From assembly GCF_025698545.1 (NCBI RefSeq), contig NC_068576.1, positions 47,609,890-47,673,889 on the forward strand: 64,000 nt of DNA, given 5' to 3'. The position numbers and the translations under genes are program-made. Of this stretch, positions 45,105-56,051 are shown in pieces (within the stretch, counting starts at the first letter, position 1; the number at the start of each line of letters is the position of its first letter). Source of the DNA: Gossypium raimondii (taxonomy: Eukaryota > Streptophyta > Magnoliopsida > Malvales > Malvaceae). The notes beneath the pieces were generated by a model. That model searched no databases. It saw nothing but the letters and a program-made list of their open reading frames with translations, and had not been told where the DNA came from.

Positions 45105-47297
45105 TGTAATACCCAATTTTAGCCCGGGCTTAAATAAACAAAGGTCCCCAGTCCATTTAAAATCTTAATTTACGGGGCCCAAAACCATTTACTGACCCAA
45201 TAAACTAAATACGATCACCCAACATGGCCCAATTTCATTAACTCAAGCCTAAATTAACCCAATAAACTTGGGTCAATTCTAACCCAATTACAGGCCCAAT
45301 TGGCCTAAAGTTCCAAAAACCCTAACAGATTAGTAGCGGTCGTCGAAAAGAATCGTCCAGCGCCACCATCACCCCACGTCGTTGCTCCCACGTCGCAAAC
45401 AACTCCCACACACGCACGCGTACCTATAATGAGACCACAACCACGAGCGACAAGCAAGAGAAGAAAGCTGAAAATATTATAGATTGTAAGCAGTTTTTTA
45501 TTTTGGGGATATAAAAGCAAAGTAAAAATCAGAAAAGAAAGGGGGACGAATTTTGTATTGAAAGAGAAAGAAAATACAAAAGAAAAAAGAAAAGAAAGAT
45601 TTTGAAAGTGAGTTTCTTTTTCGTTTCGTTTTTTCTTGTTTTCTTTTTTTCGATTAGTTCTTTCTTTTGTAAAAATAAAGAAAAGGAGAAACTTACGAGT
45701 CGGAGTCGTGGCGGAGCTTTGATTGACTACGGTGGCTAGGGCTTTAAGGAAAACCTAGCAAAGAAATCCTCCCTTTCCCTCATTTATTGTTTTAAACAAA
45801 AAGAAAAAAATGAAGCGAAACGTTTTAAAATTGAATTTTTTAAATTATAATATTAAAGGAAAATGGTGCCGTTTAATGGCCATGGATTTACCTTTTTTAC
45901 TAGTGGTTTATTTTCGTAATTGGTCCCTTTCCTTTTACGATTGCTTTTAAATTAGTTTCTTTTATTTCTTTTAAATTTCGCAACATATTTTATTACTATT
46001 TCAATTTAATCCGGTTCTTGTGCAACGTTTTGGAGGAGGATTATTTTCACTTTTAGTCCTTCACTGTTAGACGCAGCGTTCTATTTGATCCATCCGCATT
46101 TTATTTACTTCAAATTTACCCAATTTTAAATTAAAGTGTAAATTAGTCCTTTTGTCATTTTCACTATTATTATATTATTATTTATTGTTATTATTATTAT
46201 TATATTTACGCATATACATGCACATGTAGGTTAATATATATATATATGTATATGTTTTAAATGATTTTAAATACATGTGTATATTTTACACTATTCATAT
46301 TTTATATATATGTGTATATCTATTTATATTTTATACTATTCATACTTTTTTATATTTTACATTTCATACGTTTGATATATATATATATTTATATACTATT
46401 CTTTTATATTTTTATTTTATTTTATTTTATTTATATAATATATATATTCATACACCATTCAAAATTATTATAAGCATTTTTTATATACCCATATATCCAT
46501 ATTTTTATAATCTACTAATATATTATATTTATACATTTTATGTTTATTATTTCTAAAATGTGTATATATATTATTATTAATTCATTTTCGTGATTTTTGT
46601 ATACGCATAAATGCACGAGCATTTTATCATACTTTTAAAGAAAATATGTTTTGGTTTCGTTAGCATTAAATTTTTTTTTTAAAATTAAATATTTGGCAAT
46701 CATGATTCTCGAGAAAGATCGTGTCCTAACTTACTGGATCGTGATCATTTTTTCGATGAATTTAGCAAGCTAAGTATTTATTTCACAATAAATTTGCAAT
46801 TTTCAAATAAAAGCTTATTCTCGGGAATGTAAAATGTCGGGTCCTAACTTACTGGTCGTGACATTTCGTCATCTCGAAATAAGAATTTCTAAAACAAAAA
46901 GCAATATTCGGTATTTTGAAGATTTAAAATATTGTGCCCTAACTTATTGGGTGTGGTGTTTTATTTCTTTGAAATGAGAATGTTTTGTCATTTTAAATCC
47001 ATTCACGGGTTAAAAATTTCTATTTAAAATCTTTTCAAATTTTCGACATCAAGACATAAAATAATCAAATTTGGTACCGATTTTTGGGCGTCACGAGGTG
47101 CTAACCCTTCCTCGTCATGTGAATCGACTCCGAACCTGTTTTCTCAAATTTTGCAGACCAGAATTGTTTTTTTTGTGAGCCGATCACACCTTAATAAAGG
47201 ATCGGTGGCGACTCCAATTTTTGTTTTTAAAGTCGATAACTTATTTTTGTTTTTAAAGTCGATAACTTATTTTTGTTTTCAAAAAATAGTTTCGACA
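45105..47297 (+). repeat. 5' LTR of B4
   Basis: A 2193-bp LTR starts TGTAATACCC and ends AGTTTCGACA. It has three CCTAACTTA(C/T)TGG modules (near 46725, 46834 and 46938) and AAATGGTGCCGTTT (45861-45874), a mutated form of the family palindrome. The AT-rich frames at 46261-46556 are not genes. Confidence 0.85.
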
Positions 47298-47300
47298 GCT

Positions 47301-47319
47301 TGGCGACTCCGCTGGGGAC
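47301..47319 (+). promoter_or_regulatory. Primer-binding site of B4, tRNA-Arg type
   Basis: TGGCGACTCCGCTGGGGAC begins three bases after the LTR. Its first 18 bases complement, from memory, the 3' end (with CCA) of a plant tRNA-Arg(ACG). A tRNA-Arg PBS is known in Tat/Ogre Gypsy elements. Confidence 0.75.
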
Positions 47320-48485
47320 TTTCAAGAGTCGAGCCATAAATTGATTATTTGGTATCTTTTTGTCGAGAATTAAAGATTTTTTTTAAACCATGATTTCCCT
47401 TTTGCATTCATTGATTTTTCATTGTTATATATTTGCTTGATTAGCTTAAGGCTGTTAGCTTATTTGCATTTTGCATTTCATGGTCAATTTTACCCCTCTA
47501 AGTGGGAGTGAGAAGCTAGTCCTTCGTGAGGTTTTCACCTCCGTGCAGGGTAGTGGATCGCTTTCGGGATACATCTGTACCTATGTCTTCGTGAGATTTT
47601 CATCTCCGTGTAGCCATAGGGAAATGTGTCCCCCTGAACTGAACTCGGTCTATATGAGCCTATAATGGGTGAGGATTGAGGAATCTGCTGGTTCGGGTAC
47701 CCTTGCTCTAGAAGCCAAAACCTCATATAGTGAACCTTAGGAACCTACCTAGGTAGAATTACTTTGAACCTTAGTAGGCACCTAATTAGGAGTTTTTACT
47801 ATTTCTTGGTTGTATTGTATTTAATTGTTACTGACTTTTTGTGTTTTACTCTGATTGCATGGCATTACAATTACATGGCATTCCATTATAAAGATCGTTG
47901 TTTCGTATTCGGTTGCTAGACAGAAATTTTATCATGGGAAATGGGTTTCTTGATAAAATGGAAGATAATACGGTCGCTTGAATATATTCCGAGAAACGCA
48001 AGAAGGGTGACGGAAGAATACATGACTTTACTTCATGCCTCAAGGTCAAGCTGATTATTCAAGAGTTTCGACATTTCAACTGCCTTAAAGAAGTTGAGGA
48101 GCATTACGGGGATGGGCAGACGTTGGATTATAACCAGGATCAAGCAAAAATGAGGTAGAGAAGATACCCTTTTTGAAGAATCCGCAAGATTTATCTTAGC
48201 ATCCAGATGAAGAAGGAGAAGATGTCTTCGCCTGGAGTATGAGGGCAAAGCCGTATATATATCCACTTTATGTAAAGAAATTTGTCTTCTAATAAAGTTT
48301 TCTAAATAGAATTGAATCAGAATCAACGTCTCTTTATGCATTCATTTCATGCATTTGTATTACATGACATCATATGCATTAAAATCCATTGAAAGAGCCT
48401 AACTGATTAAAATCATACCTCAGTTAACCTGGAAACCAACCAGCCAACCCAGCCCCGTTACGGTACAAGAGCGAAATCAAAAAAT
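47320..48485 (+). other. B4 leader between PBS and gag
   Basis: Non-coding leader with a repeated TTCGTGAGGTTTTCACCTCCGTG motif (47523 on, again from 47589 as TTCGTGAGATTTTCATCTCCGTG). The two copies are about 66 bp apart. No gene is supported. Confidence 0.55.
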
Positions 48486-49332
48486 ATGGATCAAAGATTA
48501 GAAAAGCTCGAGCAGTTCCAAAAAGAAATGCATGAGCAACTTCAGCAGCAGATGCAGGAGCAGCTCGAGAAAATTCAAGAGAAAATGATGGATAAAATGA
48601 TGGAATCTCAAGGAAGTATGATGACAAAGTTAACGCAGTTGTTGACAGAAAGGAAAGATAAAGGAAAGAGCCCCATGGCCAATGTTGAGGAGGAAGGTGA
48701 TGACGGACCCCTGTATTCTCCAGGCTTTACTCCCCCAGATGTACAGCCCCAAGTAGAAATGTACCCGCGTAAATCTTCTGTTACCATTAGGCCTCAGCAA
48801 TTTCAGGCCGATGCTTCAAAGGCGATGAATTACCAAACTGGATTAGGCTCTAGCCCTGAGAATATCCCCATCAATCTTGTAGTCCCTGACTTCGATGAGG
48901 TGGTCGAAAAGGAAAAAGCAAAGGAATAATTGCCAAAAAATTTGAAGAAAGATGGAAATGGGTCGAGGAGAAGTTCAAGGCAATGGAAAGTACTGAGAGA
49001 TATGGTGGGATTGATGCTAAAGATCTGAGTTTGGTACCAGATTTGGTGCTACCTCACAAGTTCAAAATGCCAGGATTCGAGAAGTATAATGGGACTAGTT
49101 GCCCTGCATGTTTTGTAGACGAATGGCTGGGTATGTCAATAATGAGCAGTTATTGATACACTGTTTTCAGGATAGCCTCACGGGGGCAGCGTCTAAATGG
49201 TATAATCAATTGAGCCGTGCTAAGATTAGTTCCTGGAGGGATTTGGCACAGGCTTTTATGAAGCAGTACAGTCATGTGGCAGAAATGGTTCCTGACATTA
49301 CTTTGCAAAACATGGAGAAGAAGTTGAATGAA
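48486..49332 (+). pseudogene. B4 gag, truncated and frameshifted
   Basis: Starts at ATG 48486 with a Gln/Glu-rich coiled-coil-like segment (KLEQFQKEMHEQLQQQMQEQ). The frame stops at 48927-48929, but the next frame continues as FEERWKWVEEKFKAM, LVPDLVLPHKFKMPGFEKYN. After another frame change comes LLIHCFQDSLTGAASKWY, ISSWRDLAQAFMKQY. This matches the large gag common in Tat/Ogre-type Gypsy elements. It breaks at MEKKLNE, where the deletion joins the LTR terminus. Confidence 0.8.
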
Positions 49333-49706
49333 GGTTTCGACAGCATGTATAGGTGGACTTATGTTTAAGGTTTAGTTGAATGCTACATGTTGATTTTGGT
49401 ATGTATATATGTTGGTTGTTTGGTACCATTTTAGTAATGGTTGAATTGTGCCTTTTATGTGTTTTTGATGCATGAAAGAAATGGTTGAAATGGTAAGTTT
49501 ATATTGACATGATATAGGTCAAGTATGGTATGTTTTGAAATGGTAGCAATGTGATCAAATATGCATATGTATAGGTAAGTTGTATGCTTGTTTTTGAGGT
49601 GCCTTATATGGCATATTGGTTGAATGGAAATTGGTCATTTGAATTGGTCATGTTATGCATGTTTTGGTATGTTGGTGATGCCTTGGTCATGTGTGCAAAT
49701 TGTGTT

Positions 49707-50322
49707 TGTTAGAACATTTTCAAATATTTATAGTGTTTCAATAACTATAAATGAATGTGTGTAATTAATCAACATATTATATTATTTTCTTTTTTGAAAA
49801 AATTATAATTATTTAAATAATATTATTTAAATAGTTATAATATTAAATGAATAATTATGTGTTTATTTTAAAATATTATTATTCATAAAGACACCTATTG
49901 ATGAAAGATGTCTCTATAAAGAGACATGAAAATTCCTATAAATAGGAATGGAATTTCATTTGGAAAACACATCAACAAATTCTAATATTCTTTCTTTTCT
50001 TCCTTCATTTTCTAATATTATTAGATTATTCTATAAAATATTACTGCAAAAATCTTTTGTAGAAATTGAGTTTTTGTTATACATTGCTCAGTGCGTAGTG
50101 GTCTATTCTCGTCAATGCAAAACGCAAATAGCCATTGGCTTCATTGTATCCTCGAGGTTAATTTGCTTGAAACTCATTTGCACACCGAAGATAGGTGGGG
50201 GCGAATATAACCTTAAAGATAGTGGCTTGATACACGCCTTAGAGCCTTGTCTTATTTCTTTTTTTTCTGTTCGAGTTTCGTACGTGTGTTCGAGTTTTCC
50301 TCACCGGAGATTTGAGCTAACA
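49707..50322 (+). repeat. 5' LTR of Copia C
   Basis: Starts TGTTAGAACA and ends TTGAGCTAACA; pairs with 60060-60676. No standard TGGTATCAGAGC follows; the sequence there is ATTTTAAGGTTAT. Confidence 0.85.
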
Positions 50323-50340
50323 ATTTTAAGGTTATATTTC

Positions 50341-51646
50341 ATGATGACTACCACAACACATGAAAGTGGAACACTAAAGGAGTTGGCTTCCAACTTTGTC
50401 AAACTTGATCAGTTTGATGGTGGCAATTTTCGACAATGGCAGAAAAAGATGCACTTCTTATTATCAACTTTGAAGATTGCTTATGTTTTGGATACTCCAA
50501 GACCTGAAGAGAATGAAAACGAATCTATTGCTGCAACTCGAGAAAGACAAAAATGGGACAATGCTGATTACATGTGTATGGGCCACATATTGAGTGGTTT
50601 ATTTGATGGTTTATTTGACACCTACCAAAACGAGGTCACCACTAAAGAATTATGGGACAAATTGGAGACAAGATACATGACCGAATATATTACAAGTAAG
50701 AAATTTCTTGTAAGTCATTTTAATAATTATCAAATGGTTGGTGGTCGTTCTGTTATGGAACAATTCCGTGATATTGAAAAGATGCTGAATCAATTCAAGC
50801 AATATGATATGAAAATGGATGAAATGATTGTTGTATCCTCCATAATAGACAAACTTCCTCCATCTTGGAAAGACTTTAAAAGAAGTTTAAAACATAAGAA
50901 AGAAGAAATATCTCTTGAGGCTTTGGCAAATCATCTTCGTATTAAAGAAGAATATCGTAAGCAAGATTAAAACCTAAATTCTAAAAATGCCAAAGTGCAT
51001 GTTACGAAGGAAGTACAGACTACTAAATCATTCAAGAGAGAGTTCAAACAGACTGATAGAGCACCTAAGTTCAAAAAAAAAAAAACAAAAGGGCTCATGC
51101 TATCATTGTGGTAAGCTGGGACATTTCAAGAATGAATGTCGATTTTTAAAGAAGAAATCATCTTCTAAGGCTGATAATAACGAAAAGTTCATTGCAATGA
51201 TATCTGAAATTAATATGACACAAGATGATAATACATGGTGGATTGATACCGGAGCAACCAAACATGTGTGTAAAGACAAAAGCATGTTCACAAAATTCAC
51301 ACAATGTGAAAATGACAATGTCTTGTATATGAGAAATTCTTCCACCTCATCAATCAAAGGCAAAAGGTCTGTTGAACTACAATTCACTTTTGGAAAGGTT
51401 TTAACCTTAAATGATGTATATTATGTACCAGAAGTTAGGAAGAATTTAGTGTCTGGAAGTCTGTTGAATAAGTTTGGTTTCAAACTTGTTTTTGAGGCAG
51501 ATAAGTTTATTTTGTCTGAGGGAGGAATTTTTGTAGGGAAAAGATATATGTATGAGAGTATGTTCAAACTCAATATTATTAATAAGTATAAAAGTACTAT
51601 TTTCGCTTATATGGTTGAATCTTTTGTTTATGACATTATAGATTAG
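50341..51646 (+). pseudogene. Copia C gag and protease, frameshifted
   Basis: From ATG 50341 the Copia gag core reads LASNFVKLDQFDGGNFRQWQ, ELWDKLETRYM, VSSIIDKLPPSWKDF and EALANHLRIKEEYR, stopping at 50968-50970. After frame changes a CCHC knuckle (CYHCGKLGHFKNEC, near 51099-51140) and the protease active site WWIDTGATKHVC (near 51238) follow. The frame ends at 51643-51645. The upstream open stretch from 49948 is LTR sequence and not part of gag. Confidence 0.88.
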
Positions 51647-51769
51647 GTCATTTGAATTATTGAAAATTGAATGACATGTATAAGTTAGATTTAATTCCTA
51701 TTTTAATAATAATGTTGAAAAATGCAATACATGTATGTTGACTAAAATTACAAGAAACCCTTTCTCTAA

Positions 51770-52290
51770 GGTTAAAAGGAAAACAAAATTGCTTAATATG
51801 ATACATAGTGATTTATGTGCATGCATAATACTTCTACATTAAGTGGAAAGAAATATTTTGTTACATTTATTGATGATTGTTCTAGATATTTTTATGTATA
51901 TTTATTGCATTCAAAAGATGAAGTGCTTGATAAATTTAAAGTTTATAAATCTGAAGTTAAACTTCAGTGTGAATCATTTATCAAGTGCTTTAGATCGAAT
52001 AGAGGTGGAGAATACTATAATCCAATTTATTTTGAATCCATTGGAATTGTCCGTCAAGTTTCAGCCGTTTACACACCACAACAAAATGGTGAAGCTGAAA
52101 GGAAAAATAGAGTCTTGACTAAAATGGTAAATTCAATGTTATCATATTCAGGTCTTGGACAAGGTTTTTTGGGAGAAGCTGTTCTAACAGCTTGTCATAT
52201 ATTGAATAGAGTTCCTAATAAGGAAACTAAAATAGCCCCTATGAACAATGGAAGAAAAGAAAACCAAACTTTAATTATTTAAAGGTTTGG
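51770..52290 (+). pseudogene. Copia C integrase, catalytic residue changed
   Basis: The core reads FVTFIDDCSRYFYVYLLHSK, FRSNRGGEY, YTPQQNGEAERKNR and ACHILNRVP. The motif usually written RSDRGGEY has Asn in place of the second catalytic Asp (AAT at 51998-52000), so the DDE triad is broken. The first Asp and the Glu remain. Confidence 0.85.
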
Positions 52291-54285
52291 GGTTGTAGAG
52301 CTATTGTCAAAGTTCCAACACCTAAACGTAAAAAGTTAGGTGAAAGATGAATTGAATGCATATTTATAGTATATGCACATAATAGCAAGGCATATAGGTT
52401 CATGGTAATTGAACCAAACGATTCAATTTCAATTAATACTGTTATTGAATCAAGAGATGCTATTTTTAATGAAAATAGATTTAATTCTATATCAAGACAA
52501 TTACAATTTGCAACAATTGATTCATTCTTCAAATGAGAATGAGATTCCATTGGAACAAATTAATAATAATGATGAATCTTGTCAAGAATTAAGGAGAAGT
52601 AAGAGGATTAAAAAGGTCAAATATTTTGGATCGATTTCATTATGTTTCTTGTAGAAGGAAAAGGGTGAAAGTATATGTAATAATATACCTTATTGTTATA
52701 ATATAAAATCTTATCCTATTACATTTGAAGAGGCAATGAAATCTCAAGACTCTACTTTTTGGAAAGAAGCAATAAATGATGAGATGGATTCACTAATAGG
52801 AAATCAAACTTGGATCTTAGTTGATCTTCCACCGGTTTCCAAACCAATAGGTTGTAAATGGATCTTCAAAAAGAAAATGAAGGTCGATGGAACCATTGAT
52901 AAATTTAAAGTAAGATTGGTAGCCAAAAATTTTACACAAAAATAAGGTATTGATTACTTTGATACCTATACTCCAGTAGCAAGAATTGTTACAATTAGAC
53001 TCTTAATATCACTTACCTCTATATATAATTTGGTTGTTCACCAAATGGATGATAAAACTGCATTTTTAAATGGTGAATTGGAAAAGGAAGTGTACATGGA
53101 ACAACCAGAAGGATTTGTTGTTCTAGGACAAGAGCATAAGGTATGTAAGCTTTTTAAATCTTTATATGGACTTAAACAAGCACCAAAACAATGGCGCCAA
53201 AAGTTTGACAATGTTGTTTTAGCTAACGACTATAAAATAAATGAATCCGATAAGTGCATATATAGCAAATTTGAAAATGGAAAAGGTGTCATAATTTGTT
53301 TATATGTAGATGACATGCTCATTTTTGTTATGGATTTGGAACAAATAGAAAACACAAAGAAATTCTTATCAAACAACTTTGCTATGGAGGATATGGGTGT
53401 AGCAGATGTTATTCTTGAGATTAAAATAACCCGAGATGAAAGCACTATAGCTTTATCACAATCACATTACATTGAAAAGGTGCTAAAAAAGTTTGATCTT
53501 TTCAACTGTATACCAACATCTACACCCATGGATCCTCAAATAAAATTAGTATCTAATGCTGGTAGGAAATTTGATCAATTGAAATATGCAAGTCTAATTG
53601 GTTGTCTTATGCACATAATGACTTGTACAAGACCAGATATTGCATATGCTGTTGGGAAATTGAGTAGGTACACAAGTAATCCCAGTAGCTTGCATTGACA
53701 AGCTTTGAATAAAGTACTTGACAAGCTTTGAATAGAGTACTTAGGTACATAAAGAAAACTATTAACTATGGATTGTGTTATAATGGATATCCACAAGTTT
53801 TAGAAGGGTATTCGGATGCTAGTTGGATTACAAGTTTGGAAGATCATGCATCTACTAGTGGATGAATCTTTATTTTTTGTGGAGGAGTCATTTCTTGAGG
53901 TTCCAAGAAACAAACATGTATTACTAATTCCACCATGGCAATAGAATTTATTGCATTAGCCACTGCATCTAAAGAAGCAGAATGGTTAAGAAATTTGTTT
54001 TATGATGTACCTTTATGGCCTAAGCCAATTTCACCTATTTCTATTCGTTGTGATAGTGAGGCTACTCTAGCAAAGGCATACAACCAAGTATATAATGGAA
54101 AGTCTAGACACATTGGATTAAGACATAGTCATGTTTGACAATTAATCTCTGATGGAGTGATCGCTATTAATTATGTGAGGTCAAGTGAAAATTTGGCAAA
54201 TCCTTTGACAAAAAGTCTTGCTAGAGATGCAGTAAAAAAGACCTCAAAAGGGATAGGACTCAAGCTCATTAATTAGAGTCACCCA
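52291..54285 (+). pseudogene. Copia C reverse transcriptase and RNase H, broken
   Basis: RT blocks appear in order: FWKEAINDEMDSLIGNQTW, GCKWIFKKKMKVDG, an in-frame TAA after NFTQK (52943-52945), VHQMDDKTAFLNGELEKEVY, GLKQAPKQW and LYVDDMLIF (near 53302-53328). These are followed by GCLMHIMTCTRPDIAYAVG. A small duplication of ACAAGCTTTGAATA lies at about 53699-53735. RNase H (MAIEFIALATASKEAEWL, SRHIGLRHSHV) ends with stops near 54138, and the frame closes at about 54275. Confidence 0.85.
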
Positions 54286-54510
54286 TGATGGAAACTCGAC
54301 TCAACGCTTGGTATGACATCAAGTTTTGAGTTCAATGAGACAAAGTACATCATTAGTATGTGACTATTAGCACTATAAATAAAGCCATCCTAAGATTAAA
54401 GTGTTAGGTACCCGTAATGATGAGGGAAGGATGAGTAATGTAATCTTAATGGACCCATAACATAAATATGTTAGAGTGTTATATAATTATGGGAACACTC
54501 TTGATGGGAT
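54286..54510 (+). other. Copia C 3' non-coding tail, first part
   Basis: Non-coding, up to the CTACC TSD (54511-54515) of E3. It resumes at 59741. Confidence 0.6.
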
Positions 54511-55775
54511 CTACCTGTAACACCCCTTACCCGAGACCTTTGCTGGAGTCGGGCACGAGGCATTACCTGACTTAACTTACCAGTTCGGAGCATAAAAATT
54601 TACCTTTAAAATTAATTCACTCACGTTTAATCAATATGTCCCTAGAAAGAGTACTCGAGACCCTAAAACATACAACGAAAATGATTCGGGTGCAGATCGT
54701 GAACATTAAAAATTTTCTGAATGCTTATACAAATCAAAATAATTTATTTCACCATTCACAATAAAATTTTCCACCTGTATAACTGTCACTAATTTGATTA
54801 TAACTTGAGTTACAAAACTCGAAATTTAGATCCGTAAATTTTTCCTAAAACTAGACTCATATATATTCTTACCATAAAAATTTCAAAATTTTTGGATTAG
54901 CCAATTAGTACAGTTTATTCGTTAAATTCTCTCATGTTTCACTGTCCAATGGTTCTGACCTCTGTTCACTAAAAATCAATTATCTCATTTTACAGACCTC
55001 ATATGGTGCTTCTGCTTGTTTCTATTGAAAATGCAGTCACTAAAGAATCTAGACATATAAATTATAACTCATAATTCTTTCTGTTCAATTTTTAATGATT
55101 TTTTAAATTCAGAATAGGGGACTTCAAAAACCATTCTTGCCCTGTCTCACAAAAATTCAAATACCTAAAAATATATAACTCTATTTCTTTCATGTGAAAA
55201 TAGACTCTTTTAGCTTTAATTTCATATCTCATTCAGCTTCTAATTAAATTTCCACTATTTTTTGTGATTTTTCAAAATCAAACTACTACTGCTGTCTATA
55301 ACTGTTTTAGTAAAAAAAATGTTAATAACCAAGTTTATAACACCTTCACTTCCTTTCAATTAAACCCTATACATGCCACATAAACCTTCTGATGCACAAT
55401 AAAATTTACCGAAGTAATCTGGATAGTGTACCCTGATGTGTTGATCCGATCCACCGATTTCACATCAATCTACAAAGAACATTAAACACACAGGAATAGG
55501 CTTACAGAAAGCTTAGTAAGTTCATAGGCCCATAATAAAATATTATCAGGATTTCACTAACAATATTAATAAACAAGTATAATTCAACATTTCCTGCCAA
55601 CCACAATCTCAAGCAATGAATTTACTCAATCGAGCTCAATATCAGATATTAACTTATTTCTAACATTTAGCTTCAATTGCACTTACAAATACTTGTCATA
55701 TTGAGGATCGTCTTATGAATTTGAGTACATCGTTTTCCCGGTGCCACGATTTGCTTGAATCTTTTACAATGCTAT

Positions 55776-56051
55776 AACTCAGTATGGTTTTCTTCACTGA
55801 AATACCATACCTACTTTTCACAACTCAGTATGGTTTTCGTTACTGAAATACCATACCTACTTCTCACAACTCAGTATGGTTTTCTTTACTGAAATATCAT
55901 ACCTACTTTTCACAACTCAGTATGGTTTTTGTTACTAAAATACCATACCTACTTCTCACAACTCAGTATGGTTTTTTTTACTGAAATATCATACCTACTT
56001 TTCACAACTCAATATGGTTTTCTTTACAGAAATGCCATACCTACGTTCCAC
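55776..56051. repeat. 46-bp tandem repeat, six copies
   Basis: Units start with AACTCAGTATGG at 55776, 55822, 55868, 55914, 55960 and 56006, exact spacing 46. Each contains TATGGT...ACCATA, able to fold back, and alternates CTACTTTTCA with CTACTTCTCA. Confidence 0.95.

Larger units (their letters stand above)
45105..49342 (+). mobile_element. Family-B Gypsy element B4, internally deleted
   Basis: A 5' LTR (45105-47297), PBS, leader and partial gag are followed by only the last bases of the 3' LTR (GGTTTCGACA, ending 49342). The flanking pentamers are ACATG (45100-45104) and GCATG (49343-49347), a TSD with one mismatch. So pol and almost the whole 3' LTR were removed by one deletion inside the element. 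It is the only family-B copy here with internal sequence and so reveals the family's coding type. Confidence 0.78.

Noticed and set aside
46261..46556. Tyr/Ile/Phe-rich frames (+)
   Set aside because: Pure TAT/ATA low-complexity inside the B4 LTR.
49948..50340. Upstream extension of the Copia gag frame
   Set aside because: It is 5' LTR and leader sequence; the same peptide is encoded in the 3' LTR at 60301-60669. The gag core starts at 50341.
55776..56051. Regular 46-bp repeats considered as a CRISPR-like array
   Set aside because: There are no unique spacers; the whole 46-bp unit repeats. It is a plant LTR minisatellite.
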